A program made the position numbers and the translations under genes. Shown here piece after piece: positions 25,020 through 32,986 of a DNA stretch of 64,000 bases (within the stretch, counting starts at the first letter, position 1; each line of letters opens with the position of its first letter). The stretch covers positions 180,433 through 244,432 of IMG/VR virus record IMGVR_UViG_3300017786_003484. One strand, written 5' to 3'. The notes beneath the pieces were generated by a model that saw nothing but the letters and a program-made list of their open reading frames with translations, was not told where the DNA came from and did not search any database. The DNA is from a virus.

Positions 25020-25129
25020 AGTTGAGTGAATTTAAAACTAAATTTGGTGAAGGTACTGATTTTGATTTAGACTGGGGTAAGGTAGTTATTCTTATCCTTT
25101 GTGTTTACATTGCAATACAGGTGAGCTAA
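25016..25129 (+). CDS. 37-residue membrane microprotein
   Basis: This short gene overlaps the previous stop (ATGA) and the next start (TAATG). It encodes a charged N-terminus and one membrane helix ('VVILILCVYIAIQVS'). The perfect coupling on both sides supports it being translated. Function unknown. Confidence 0.5.
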   Translation: MKLSEFKTKFGEGTDFDLDWGKVVILILCVYIAIQVS

Positions 25130-26055
25130 TGAAAGAACTTTGGGTAGAAAAGTATAGACCTAAAACTGCAAGTGATTATGTTTGGATTGATAACGATCAA
25201 AAGCATATGGTTGAGACTTGGATTAATGACAAGTATATTCCTCATCTATTACTTGCAGGAGCGGCAGGTGCAGGTAAAACTACACTTGCCAAAGTTCTTG
25301 TTAATGAACTAGGAGTTGATCCAGCAGAATGTATGCAGATTAATGCTAGTAGAGATAACGGCGTTGACTTTCTTCGTAATAAGATTAATAACTTCTGTAG
25401 TACTATGCCAATGGGACCTTTTAAGGTTGTGTTACTTGATGAGGCAGACTATATTACTCCGCCAGCACAAGGCATCTTACGTGGTATGCTAGAACAATAT
25501 CACGAAGGTGTACGTTTTATTATGACATGTAATTATCCTAATAAGATCATTCCGGCATTGCATAGTAGACTGCAAACAATTACGTTTAAAACATTGGATC
25601 AAACAGAATATACTGCTAGACTTGCAACTATTCTAATGGCAGAGAATGTAGAACTTGACTTAGAAACTCTAGACTTGTTTGTTAAAGCAAACTATCCAGA
25701 CTTGAGGAAAGCAATTAATACGGTACAGATGAGAAGTACATCTGGTAAGCTGGAAGCACCTAAGGCGGATGATTCTACATCAGACTACAGACTAAGTATG
25801 GTAGAGCTATTTAAACAAGGTCGTATTCGAGATGCTAGGAATTTAATTATTAAGCAAATCTCGTTAGAAGAATACGAAGACATGTATCGATTTATGTACC
25901 GTAACTTAGACTTATGGGGAAGTAATGAGGATATTCAAGATCAGGCATTATTGTTAATTCGAAAGGGTCTGATTAATCATAGTTTGGTTGCTGATCCAGA
26001 GATTAACTTGTCAGCAACCTTTGTAGAACTTGAGAGGTTAAGCAGAGGTGGATAA
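25129..26055 (+). CDS. 44: Sliding-clamp loader ATPase subunit (gp44-like)
   Basis: The 308-residue AAA+ protein loads the sliding clamp onto primed DNA for the phage replisome. It begins 'LWVEKYRPKTASDYVW', the RFC-family signature, then Walker A GAAGAGKT (44-51), Walker B LLDEAD, sensor 1 TCN, and the arginine-finger region 'LHSRLQTITF'. The C-terminal helical collar follows. The true start is ATG 25129, in a TAATG overlap. The small subunit (gp62) is not apparent downstream. Confidence 0.9.
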   Translation: MKELWVEKYRPKTASDYVWIDNDQKHMVETWINDKYIPHLLLAGAAGAGKTTLAKVLVNELGVDPAECMQINASRDNGVDFLRNKINNFCSTMPMGPFKVVLLDEADYITPPAQGILRGMLEQYHEGVRFIMTCNYPNKIIPALHSRLQTITFKTLDQTEYTARLATILMAENVELDLETLDLFVKANYPDLRKAINTVQMRSTSGKLEAPKADDSTSDYRLSMVELFKQGRIRDARNLIIKQISLEEYEDMYRFMYRNLDLWGSNEDIQDQALLLIRKGLINHSLVADPEINLSATFVELERLSRGG

Positions 26056-26569
26056 AGTATTACTAGTAGATTGTGATGGTGTTTTAGTTGAATGGCATAA
26101 TCGCTTTCATGAAAGTTTTCCAAATAAAGAGCAGGATGATATGGACATCCATACATTTAATTCTAGTCCAACGTTTGGAGAATTGTATGCTTATAAGGAT
26201 AGTGTAGATGGTATTAAGAAGTTGAAAGAACTTGGATTTACTATTGTTGCTATTACATCTTCAGGTACTTCACCAATTACCAAAGCATTTAGGCGTAAAA
26301 ACTTAGACGACTTATTTGGTACTGATGCAATTAATGCTATTCATGTATGCGAATTGCACGGAGATAAAACTCCTTTACTATCTAGGTTTAAAGACAAGGG
26401 TTATATATGGATTGAAGATAGTCCACATAATGCAATACTGGCTAAGGATCTTGGCCTATCACCATTGCTTATAAACACACCAATGAATGCTGATAAAGAT
26501 GATATGGGTATTCAAAGAGTTGATAGCTGGAAAGAAATAGTTAGGATTGTAGATGGCCATTATTCGTGA
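26048..26569 (+). CDS. HAD-family phosphatase
   Basis: The 173-residue protein has the HAD nucleophile motif LLVDCDGVL (motif I DxD), motif II 'IVAITSSG' and motif IV 'WIEDSPHNA'. It is likely a small phosphatase for nucleotides or polynucleotide 3' ends. The start is GTG at 26048, overlapping the clamp-loader stop by eight bases. The substrate is not determinable. Confidence 0.75.
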   Translation: MDKVLLVDCDGVLVEWHNRFHESFPNKEQDDMDIHTFNSSPTFGELYAYKDSVDGIKKLKELGFTIVAITSSGTSPITKAFRRKNLDDLFGTDAINAIHVCELHGDKTPLLSRFKDKGYIWIEDSPHNAILAKDLGLSPLLINTPMNADKDDMGIQRVDSWKEIVRIVDGHYS

Positions 26570-27395
26570 TAACTCAAAGCATTACACATACCCACCCGAA
26601 CTAGATAAGTTTAGAAAGTTAATATTTTGCCCTTTAGATTTTCCAGAGCCACCTGAAGTTGACGAAGAACAACTTTTTAAATGGATTAAGATGAGAGCTG
26701 ACAAAGATGCTGGGAAACTTGCAGGAAGTGTATCTGGAGCAACAGGACCTATTGACTTAGACAGCGATAAGTTAAAGAGAACTGCTAGTTATAGTGGTAA
26801 AGGAACTTATCCGTGGAGACTGATACATGCTATGAGATCTGACTTTGATAATTTTGGATGGGAACATTGGCCTGAGTTTAGAGATATGCTACCTGAGTTA
26901 GCAGAGTATATTGAATCCTTTCCAGTACAAGACTTCTTTACTATTAGTTTTTTAAACCAAAAGCCAGGCATTGATGTAGGATTACACACAGATCCAGATA
27001 TATTCTTTGGATTGCGTTTTTATCTAGTTAACAAAAGTAAAGCAAGAATTTTCTTTCAGAAAGCAAAAGAGCCTACAACTGACAGACTTTTAAATATTAG
27101 AGAAGAAGTAACAATTGGTGGCAAGAATAGCGAACCAGTAATTAAAGAAGAAGTGGTTAACTATGAATGGAACGACATTTGCGATTCAGAAAAAATTATT
27201 GCAAAAAATCCAACCAACAGATATGCTTTTCATTTAACTGGTACACATGCCGCTCATGGAGTAGAGCAGGTTCCTGAAGATGATGATACAAGTAGGGTAA
27301 CTGCGTTTATGGTATGTAGAGTAAAGCCAAAAGAATATGCTGAACTATTAGAACGAAGTGTTGAAAAATATAAAGACTATGCAGTCTGGTGGTAA
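26553..27395 (+). CDS. 2OG-Fe(II) oxygenase
   Basis: The 280-residue protein has H145-T-D147 (GLHTDPD) and H235 (AAHGVEQ), followed by 'SRVTAFMVCRV', matching the 2OG oxygenase triad plus the anchoring Arg. It overlaps the HAD phosphatase by 17 bases and thus is part of the early clamp-loader operon. Substrate unknown. Confidence 0.7.
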   Translation: MAIIRDNSKHYTYPPELDKFRKLIFCPLDFPEPPEVDEEQLFKWIKMRADKDAGKLAGSVSGATGPIDLDSDKLKRTASYSGKGTYPWRLIHAMRSDFDNFGWEHWPEFRDMLPELAEYIESFPVQDFFTISFLNQKPGIDVGLHTDPDIFFGLRFYLVNKSKARIFFQKAKEPTTDRLLNIREEVTIGGKNSEPVIKEEVVNYEWNDICDSEKIIAKNPTNRYAFHLTGTHAAHGVEQVPEDDDTSRVTAFMVCRVKPKEYAELLERSVEKYKDYAVWW

Positions 27396-27397
27396 AC

Positions 27398-27502
27398 TTA
27401 GAATAGACGTAGTAACCGGCCAATAGCATAACAGGCACCAACAATACATATGCCATAAAAAGGCAATGTATAAAAAGTATCACACATTAAAAAACAAGTC
27501 AT
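27398..27502 (-). CDS. 34-residue membrane microprotein
   Basis: The gene is coupled by ATGA to the stop of the upstream oxygenase on the minus strand and ends two bases from the convergent oxygenase gene. It encodes a Cys-rich hydrophobic peptide ('FYGICIVGACYAIGRLL'). Translation is plausible from the coupling but unproven. Confidence 0.4.
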   Translation of the reverse strand: MTCFLMCDTFYTLPFYGICIVGACYAIGRLLRLF

Positions 27503-28275
27503 GGAAGAGCCAGTTCGCCTGTTCTATCTGCAATATATTTTGTACCATCTGCACCAACTAAATCGTTATGATATAAATGCCAATAAATATGTCTTCTAAG
27601 TCTTTTAGTAGAAACCCAATGTTGAACAGTATTAGTTCTAACTAAGTAGCAACCTTCCTGTGGTTGATTAAACGTAGTCATTTCTTCAGTTATGTGATTG
27701 CGAAACCACCATAAACTATTTTCATCGCCTTCTAAACAAATATGTACTCTCCACGGAGTATGTTGATCAACATGAGGAGTAAAGTTTTTAGCACCTACTC
27801 CTTGTAGGTTAGACATTCTTACTCTAAATCTATTTGGTATGGTAAAGTATTCTGAGATTGCTTTGCCTATATTATTAAGTTCAGAGTCTTGTTTAACACT
27901 TGAATGATGATGTACTAAGTCGCTTTCTTTAGCAATTTGTTCACCTTGTTCATCTAAAAAGTAAGCATCAACTTTTTCTCTAAATCGATAATCATGTATT
28001 CTTACATTCTCATTGGTGTTAACATCTATTCTACCTCTAGCATTATCAGTATTGCCAGGTATAACATGACCAGTATAGAAAGATTTTGCATCTAAACTAG
28101 TTCTTTCCTGTGTTGAAGTTACACATACATTATTCATAAATCTTCTAGGATCAGCTGAATTCACCCATCCTCCTCTATCTTTAGAATTTTCCAAGATAAA
28201 GTTTACTTCTTCTTTAAGTCTTTTATGATTATAAGGTATGTCTACCTTGTATATACAGTTACTTGCTAAAGGCAT
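27499..28275 (-). CDS. 2OG-Fe(II) oxygenase, asparaginyl hydroxylase-like
   Basis: The 258-residue protein carries H168-V-D170 (TPHVDQHTPWRVHICLEG) and H219 (VQHWVS), then 'RRHIYWHLYH'. The pattern resembles aspartyl/asparaginyl hydroxylases. It is the second gene of a minus-strand group after PhoH. Substrate unknown. Confidence 0.7.
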   Translation of the reverse strand: MPLASNCIYKVDIPYNHKRLKEEVNFILENSKDRGGWVNSADPRRFMNNVCVTSTQERTSLDAKSFYTGHVIPGNTDNARGRIDVNTNENVRIHDYRFREKVDAYFLDEQGEQIAKESDLVHHHSSVKQDSELNNIGKAISEYFTIPNRFRVRMSNLQGVGAKNFTPHVDQHTPWRVHICLEGDENSLWWFRNHITEEMTTFNQPQEGCYLVRTNTVQHWVSTKRLRRHIYWHLYHNDLVGADGTKYIADRTGELALP

Positions 28276-28322
28276 ACTATTACTTATTTTAGAAAGACCG
28301 CAAAGTTTTCCAATAGTTTATT

Positions 28323-29159
28323 CTAGATTGTGATGCAATCTGCCTCGTGATAGATTTCTAATACATCAAATACAGCTGGATGTCGTTCGACATGTATAGG
28401 CTCGAATACGACACTAGCAATTCTACTCGCTTGGTTGTTTGATTGGGAAATTAAAATCATTCTTTCGGTGAAATCCTTTAACCCATTCTGCTCATACCCA
28501 CGGTCATGCTGGTCTAAGTCACCCGTTATAATAAACTTAGAGTTATTACCGATACGAGTGAGTAACATTTTCATTTGTTGTGGGGTAGCATTTTGCATCT
28601 CATCAGCGATTACAACGGAGTCTTCAAACGTTCGACCTCGCATATATGCTAATGGTGCAACTTCAATGGTGCCTTCTTGAATCATCGCCTCAATTTGTTT
28701 GGCGTTCCAGTACTGTCGGAAAACATCAAATACTGGTCGTGTCCAGGGTGCCATTTTTGACATGAGATCACCAGGTAAGAATCCATGCTGTTCATCTACT
28801 GATACAGCAGGCCTGGTGATTATAATACGTTCAACCTCTCCGGCTTTAAATTGCTTTACAGCCCATAAAGTAGCCAACAAAGTTTTACCAGTACCCGCAG
28901 GTCCTAGTGCAAAGATAATGTCTTTCCCGCTGTTTTCCAGTTTAGCCAGATAGTCTTCCTGTCGAAGATTCCGGGGGATGATCTCTACTTTTTGATGTTT
29001 TTGAGATTGTACGTCTTTATGATTGAATTGGTTCGTCAAATCAATCAGTTCGCCGCTTTTTCTTTGAGAGCGACGTCCCTTTTTGGTGCTTTTATTGCTT
29101 TGCTTGCGATAATTGTGGTTATTATCGTTATACAAAGCCTTTTTTTGCTTGTTCCTCAT
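28323..29159 (-). CDS. phoH: PhoH-like ATPase
   Basis: The 278-residue protein has Walker A GPAGTGKT (86-93), Walker B 'VVIADEMQNA' and the 'KMLLTRIGNNSKFIITGDL' segment, all typical of PhoH. PhoH genes are common in marine phages; some members are linked to phosphate stress or to RNA/DNA helicase activity. The N-terminal 60 residues are basic and low complexity. Start ATG 29159 is chosen because AAGGAG lies five bases upstream; the frame stays open further 5'. Confidence 0.88.
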   Translation of the reverse strand: MRNKQKKALYNDNNHNYRKQSNKSTKKGRRSQRKSGELIDLTNQFNHKDVQSQKHQKVEIIPRNLRQEDYLAKLENSGKDIIFALGPAGTGKTLLATLWAVKQFKAGEVERIIITRPAVSVDEQHGFLPGDLMSKMAPWTRPVFDVFRQYWNAKQIEAMIQEGTIEVAPLAYMRGRTFEDSVVIADEMQNATPQQMKMLLTRIGNNSKFIITGDLDQHDRGYEQNGLKDFTERMILISQSNNQASRIASVVFEPIHVERHPAVFDVLEIYHEADCITI

Positions 29160-29275
29160 AGTGCTCCTTTTCAAACTTAGAGTTTTTGTTATAAGAATAC
29201 TTGCATGGTAGACTTTGCGGTCCACTTTTATTTACACCAGAAGCGTCAAACGGTTGCGGTTATGGACTCAAAGCC

Positions 29276-29282
29276 ATAAATA
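29276..29282 (+). promoter_or_regulatory. Late-type promoter (ATAAATA)
   Basis: ATAAATA lies eight bases before the ATG at 29291, which has no Shine-Dalgarno. The predicted transcript would be leaderless or have one to three leader bases. Confidence 0.4.
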
Positions 29283-29290
29283 ACAATACG

Positions 29291-29842
29291 ATGCCACATA
29301 TAAACAACATATACAAAAACATAGATTCTATTCATAATAGTCCTAATGTTATCGATACACTTATAGAAGTTGATAAGATACTTGATAGGTTAGACATTTA
29401 TGCATATGAGAATTGGTTTAACGGAGAAATAGTAGAAGGTCCTTTTGTTGAAAGACATTGGGTTGATGTTACTTTAATGTATCCGCAGAAGATGATGCCT
29501 AATCCAGATGCCGCTATGAGGTTAATTCAAAACGGCTGTAAAGTTAAGTATGGTAAAGATGTACTTGAAACATTTAAAAAAGTTGAAAGTGCTGATGACT
29601 TAATTGAAACTGAAGACGGACAACGTTTACCTAAAACAGTTAAACAGTCAGTTCATATAGTTAATATTAGAATCCCTAAGCAATTACTAGACGTTGTTGC
29701 AGATGTACAGGAGATTGATGATACTATGATGGATACTGTTGAACAAGCATACGAAGATGGTATGGGAGGTACAGACGGATTATCAAACAATGACCAAGGT
29801 ATGCAAGATGAACCTATTGCACCTGGAGGCGAAGATGCCTAA
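29291..29842 (+). CDS. Virion-type hypothetical protein
   Basis: The 183-residue protein has a beta-rich middle ('VERHWVDVTLMYPQKMMPNP', 'VHIVNIRIPK') and an acidic Gly-rich tail. It resembles proteins encoded in structural regions of T4-like marine phages, by memory only. It follows a late-type box. It overlaps the next gene by eight bases. Confidence 0.6.
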   Translation: MPHINNIYKNIDSIHNSPNVIDTLIEVDKILDRLDIYAYENWFNGEIVEGPFVERHWVDVTLMYPQKMMPNPDAAMRLIQNGCKVKYGKDVLETFKKVESADDLIETEDGQRLPKTVKQSVHIVNIRIPKQLLDVVADVQEIDDTMMDTVEQAYEDGMGGTDGLSNNDQGMQDEPIAPGGEDA

Positions 29843-30317
29843 GGCTTATACTTTAAGAGAAAACCTAAGACCAGGTGATTTAAAAGACTTAATTGATCCT
29901 TTGATTGCTATAGATAGGCATGTACCTAAACTAGGTACAAATGCAGATACTATTGTAATGGCAATTAAATGCGAAAGCAAGTTAAGTGCTCAAGATCTAG
30001 GAGAGTTCTTAGAGTGGAGCACCAACAATATTCTTGATGTTGAAGTAAGCGATGCAAGTGATAAACAAGGTAAGTTTATAGTTTATTGCGAAGTTACTAG
30101 GTTACCAGGAGTAACACAAAAACTATTTGATATTATCAAAGACTGCGAACATGTTACAGGTAAGTTAGAATGGAAGTTTCTTGGCATGGATGGATCAAGA
30201 CGTGACTTTACAATAGACAATCTTAACTTTTCTATAGTACAGGATCCTAAGATTTATGATCTTCCTGTTGATAGCAGAGCTTATTACCAACGTATGAAGA
30301 ACTTAACTAACTATTAG
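29835..30317 (+). CDS. Virion-type hypothetical protein
   Basis: The 160-residue protein is placed between the preceding virion-type gene and the spanins. 'LRPGDLKDLIDPLIAIDRHV' and 'FIVYCEVTRLPG' are conserved-looking segments. The start ATG 29835 has a GGAGG site. Likely a structural or assembly factor. Confidence 0.6.
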   Translation: MPKAYTLRENLRPGDLKDLIDPLIAIDRHVPKLGTNADTIVMAIKCESKLSAQDLGEFLEWSTNNILDVEVSDASDKQGKFIVYCEVTRLPGVTQKLFDIIKDCEHVTGKLEWKFLGMDGSRRDFTIDNLNFSIVQDPKIYDLPVDSRAYYQRMKNLTNY

Positions 30318-30328
30318 GAATTATTCAA

Positions 30329-30856
30329 ATGTGGGCAATGTGGATGTTAGACCTTTTACCAAATGGTTGGATTGATTTTATAATTGATTGTGCCATGTAT
30401 GGCGGAGCCGCATTAACTATTGCAGGTTTTGTTGTTGGTATCTTCCCTATAGTAGGAAAATACAAAACATTATTATTAGTAATTGGCATTGCCTTGCTTA
30501 CAACTGGTGTCTACTTTAAAGGTGGACATGCAGAAAGAAAGTTATGGCAAGCTCGTGTTGCTGAAATGGAAAAGAAGTATGAGAAGTCATTAGAAGAAGC
30601 AAGAAAACAAAACACTATAATTGATAAGAACATTACAAAAAAAGAAGATAATATAGATAAAGAAACAAAAGTCATAGTAAAGGAAGTTATAAAATATATA
30701 ACTCCAACTGTAGATGAGTCATGTAAAATACCGTTAGAAGCGGTAGAGCTGTTTAATAAAGCGGCCAAAGGATCAGGAGAGACAAGTGAAGATACGAGTG
30801 CCATTGATAAAATTAAAACCAAAACCAAACGTATACTTGGCGGCAATCCTAAGTAG
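30329..30856 (+). CDS. Inner-membrane spanin subunit (Rz-like)
   Basis: The 175-residue protein has two hydrophobic segments (about 27-45 and 48-66) and then a long periplasmic helical region rich in Glu and Lys (residues 70-125). A gene for an outer-membrane lipoprotein is embedded at its 3' end in another frame, the classic Rz/Rz1 layout. Spanins fuse inner and outer membranes in the last step of lysis. Two membrane segments instead of one is atypical. Confidence 0.65.
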   Translation: MWAMWMLDLLPNGWIDFIIDCAMYGGAALTIAGFVVGIFPIVGKYKTLLLVIGIALLTTGVYFKGGHAERKLWQARVAEMEKKYEKSLEEARKQNTIIDKNITKKEDNIDKETKVIVKEVIKYITPTVDESCKIPLEAVELFNKAAKGSGETSEDTSAIDKIKTKTKRILGGNPK

Positions 30857-31112
30857 TATCTTGTTAACAGGTTGCGGATCAACAACAGTGGTTCTTAAAC
30901 GTGACTTCCCTGAATTACCACCCACCTTAGTAGAAAAAGCAAAAGAAGATCTAGCACCATTGAGTGCAACAAATCCTAAACTAAGTACCTTAATGGAAAA
31001 TAGTATCAGTAACATGGGAGAATACCATAAGTTACTAGAAAGATATAAAGCATTCCAAGAATGGTACACAACACAGAAAAAGATATTTGATGAGGCAGAA
31101 AAAAACTATTAA
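30786..31112 (+). CDS. Outer-membrane spanin lipoprotein (Rz1-like)
   Basis: The 108-residue lipoprotein starts at GTG 30786, five bases after AGGAGA, inside the i-spanin gene (71-base overlap, +1 frame). The signal ends in the lipobox LLTGC (Cys30), followed by a mature helical domain. It would be lipidated, sent to the outer membrane, and bind the inner spanin. Confidence 0.7.
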   Translation: MKIRVPLIKLKPKPNVYLAAILSSILLTGCGSTTVVLKRDFPELPPTLVEKAKEDLAPLSATNPKLSTLMENSISNMGEYHKLLERYKAFQEWYTTQKKIFDEAEKNY

Positions 31113-31443
31113 GTTAGTTCTCATATTTTCACTACTACCCTTGTTGTCAGGTTGTGGGTCTGTTGCTGGAGCCCTGGGTGCTTCTCCTTTGACAACTCAA
31201 GTTCTAAATGCTATTGGCTGGACTACAACTGCTATTGATGTTCCTCGAGTAATTAATGACAAAAAGACAATTAACGAAGAAATACTAAGCGAACTAATTG
31301 ATAAAGATTGTAAGTTTAAACGAGTGTTAAAAGATAAAGCAATTTGCATAGAAAAAGTAAAAGAGAAGTATAAAGAAGACTTAGCCAAGCCTACCAAAGA
31401 TAGAGGCTCAGAGATACAATGGGATATTGAAGTCCATAAATAA
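31090..31443 (+). CDS. Second small lipoprotein
   Basis: The 117-residue protein begins with a basic signal and lipobox LLSGC (Cys22), then GSVAGALGAS and a charged helical domain. It overlaps the o-spanin gene by 23 bases. It could be a second lysis lipoprotein, or an envelope protein blocking superinfection. The start ATG 31090 follows a TTG at 31087. Confidence 0.6.
   Translation: MRQKKTIKLVLIFSLLPLLSGCGSVAGALGASPLTTQVLNAIGWTTTAIDVPRVINDKKTINEEILSELIDKDCKFKRVLKDKAICIEKVKEKYKEDLAKPTKDRGSEIQWDIEVHK
31436..31442 (+). promoter_or_regulatory. Late-type promoter (ATAAATA)
   Basis: ATAAATA overlaps the last codons of the lipoprotein gene and lies 29 bases before a small basic ORF that has an AAGGAG site. 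Confidence 0.4.
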
Positions 31444-31470
31444 ACCGAGCGGTTAATAAGGAGAGTTCTA

Positions 31471-31614
31471 ATGGCTAAAACAATAAATGCAAATACAAAT
31501 CATGTAAGCATACCAAAGAAGACAAGCATTGGTAGAGGAAAGTTATCTAAAGGTATGATGAATAAGTCTAAGCGAAGAACTTATAAAGCATACAGAGGAC
31601 AAGGTAAGGCCTAA
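31471..31614 (+). CDS. 47-residue basic protein
   Basis: This small gene encodes a Lys/Arg-rich peptide ('KGMMNKSKRRTYKAYRGQGK') likely to bind nucleic acid. An AAGGAGAG site precedes the ATG by suitable spacing. Below the usual ORF length cut-off but well supported by ribosome site and late box. Confidence 0.55.
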   Translation: MAKTINANTNHVSIPKKTSIGRGKLSKGMMNKSKRRTYKAYRGQGKA

Positions 31615-31645
31615 ACACTAAGGTCAAAATCAGTTAAGTAACAGT

Positions 31646-32467
31646 ATGCAGAGTCCTTATGACATACTAGGTGTTACCAGAAATACTACTGAAGATAATA
31701 TTAAGAAGGCATATCGAGAACTAGCTCATAAGCACCACCCGGATAAACCTGGTGGCAGTACTGAAAAGTTCAAACAAATAAATGCCGCTTATCATTCTAT
31801 TATCTCTGGTAAAGCAGATGACCCACCACCTTTTACAAGTAGCAATAGAGGCAACCCTTTTGAGGACTTTAATGATATTTTCAGGTCTCACTTTAAGAAC
31901 GGGTTTGATAATAGACAACAACAACCAGAGTCTGAATATAAGAATCCAGACTTTACTATACAAACTAATTGCACATTAGAAGAAGCACATAACGGATTTA
32001 AAAGACATTTAAGTTATGTATTGCCTGGCCGAATGGGAGGACAGACATTCCGAGATATACAATTTCCAAATGGTTCATACCATGGATTAAAATTACGTTT
32101 TAATAATGACGGACCTCGTATTATTGAAAATATAGCACCAGGAGATTTGTTTGTTGAACTAAAAGTTGATGACCATAAAATTTGGAAACCAAATTGGAAA
32201 GAGCAATCGTTAACTTCAAATGTAAAAGTTTCTTTAAAAGATGCAATGTTTGGAGCAACCAAACAGATTGAAGATATAGACGGAACTAAATTAGAGTACA
32301 TGGTACCAGCAGGATCACAGCATGGTTCTAAGTTAAGAATAAGAGAAAAAGGCTTACTTAGATTTAAAAAGCCGGTGAGAGGACATGCATTTATAGTGTT
32401 AAATATTAGCATACCAAAGTTAAAAGAAAGTCAATTGGAAGAGAAGATAGTTGACGTATTGAAGTAA
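31646..32467 (+). CDS. DnaJ-like (CbpA-type) co-chaperone
   Basis: The 273-residue J-protein has a J domain at residues 1-66 with the HPD motif at 31-33, a short Gly/Phe-containing linker (NPFEDFNDIFR), and two C-terminal substrate-binding barrels from about 95. The Cys-rich zinc finger is absent, so it is a type II (CbpA-like) protein. It would direct host DnaK to phage proteins. It leads into peptide deformylase and ClpA-like genes. Confidence 0.85.
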   Translation: MQSPYDILGVTRNTTEDNIKKAYRELAHKHHPDKPGGSTEKFKQINAAYHSIISGKADDPPPFTSSNRGNPFEDFNDIFRSHFKNGFDNRQQQPESEYKNPDFTIQTNCTLEEAHNGFKRHLSYVLPGRMGGQTFRDIQFPNGSYHGLKLRFNNDGPRIIENIAPGDLFVELKVDDHKIWKPNWKEQSLTSNVKVSLKDAMFGATKQIEDIDGTKLEYMVPAGSQHGSKLRIREKGLLRFKKPVRGHAFIVLNISIPKLKESQLEEKIVDVLK

Positions 32468-32485
32468 AGAAAGTATAATAAAAAA

Positions 32486-32986
32486 ATGAATGATACATTA
32501 GCATTAGTACCAGAAGATCACCCGATACTCACAACAGCCGTGCCTGTTGTTGATAATCCTAAATATGTTGAGATGCTGTCAAAAGGTATGTTTCAACTTA
32601 TGTGGCAATATGATGGTATTGGATTGGCGGCTACTCAGGTTGGTATGTTTTTAAGAATGTTTATAATGGGTCCTAAGCAAGGCCCACATTATGTTTGTAT
32701 TAATCCTGAAATAGTAGCAGTCTCGGAAGAATCTATTTTAGATATTGAAGGGTGTTTAACATTCCGTGATCTATGGTTAAATATTAGTAGACCCAAATGG
32801 GTAGATGCTAGGTATCAAACATTAGATGGATCTATTGTTGAAAAGAGATTTGAAGGTTTAATGGCTAGGTGTTATTTACATGAGCTTGATCATTTAAATG
32901 GCATAGTTTTTACAAGTATAGTTTCAAAGTTAAAACTAGAGATGGCAAAGAAGAAAAGAAAAAAAAGAATAGGAGAGACTAAATGA
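32486..32986 (+). CDS. def: Peptide deformylase
   Basis: The 166-residue protein removes formyl from nascent proteins. All three motifs are present: GIGLAATQ (44-51), EGCL with metal ligand C90, and HELDH (132-136). The length fits PDF, with a short basic C-terminal tail (KKKRKKR). Phage PDFs are known in marine phages. It overlaps the ClpA-like gene start by four bases (ATGA). Confidence 0.9.
   Translation: MNDTLALVPEDHPILTTAVPVVDNPKYVEMLSKGMFQLMWQYDGIGLAATQVGMFLRMFIMGPKQGPHYVCINPEIVAVSEESILDIEGCLTFRDLWLNISRPKWVDARYQTLDGSIVEKRFEGLMARCYLHELDHLNGIVFTSIVSKLKLEMAKKKRKKRIGETK

Noticed and set aside
29229-29235. GTAAATA as a late promoter for PhoH (minus)
   Set aside because: First base differs from the other boxes, the distance is about 70 bases, and no hairpin or other support is visible.
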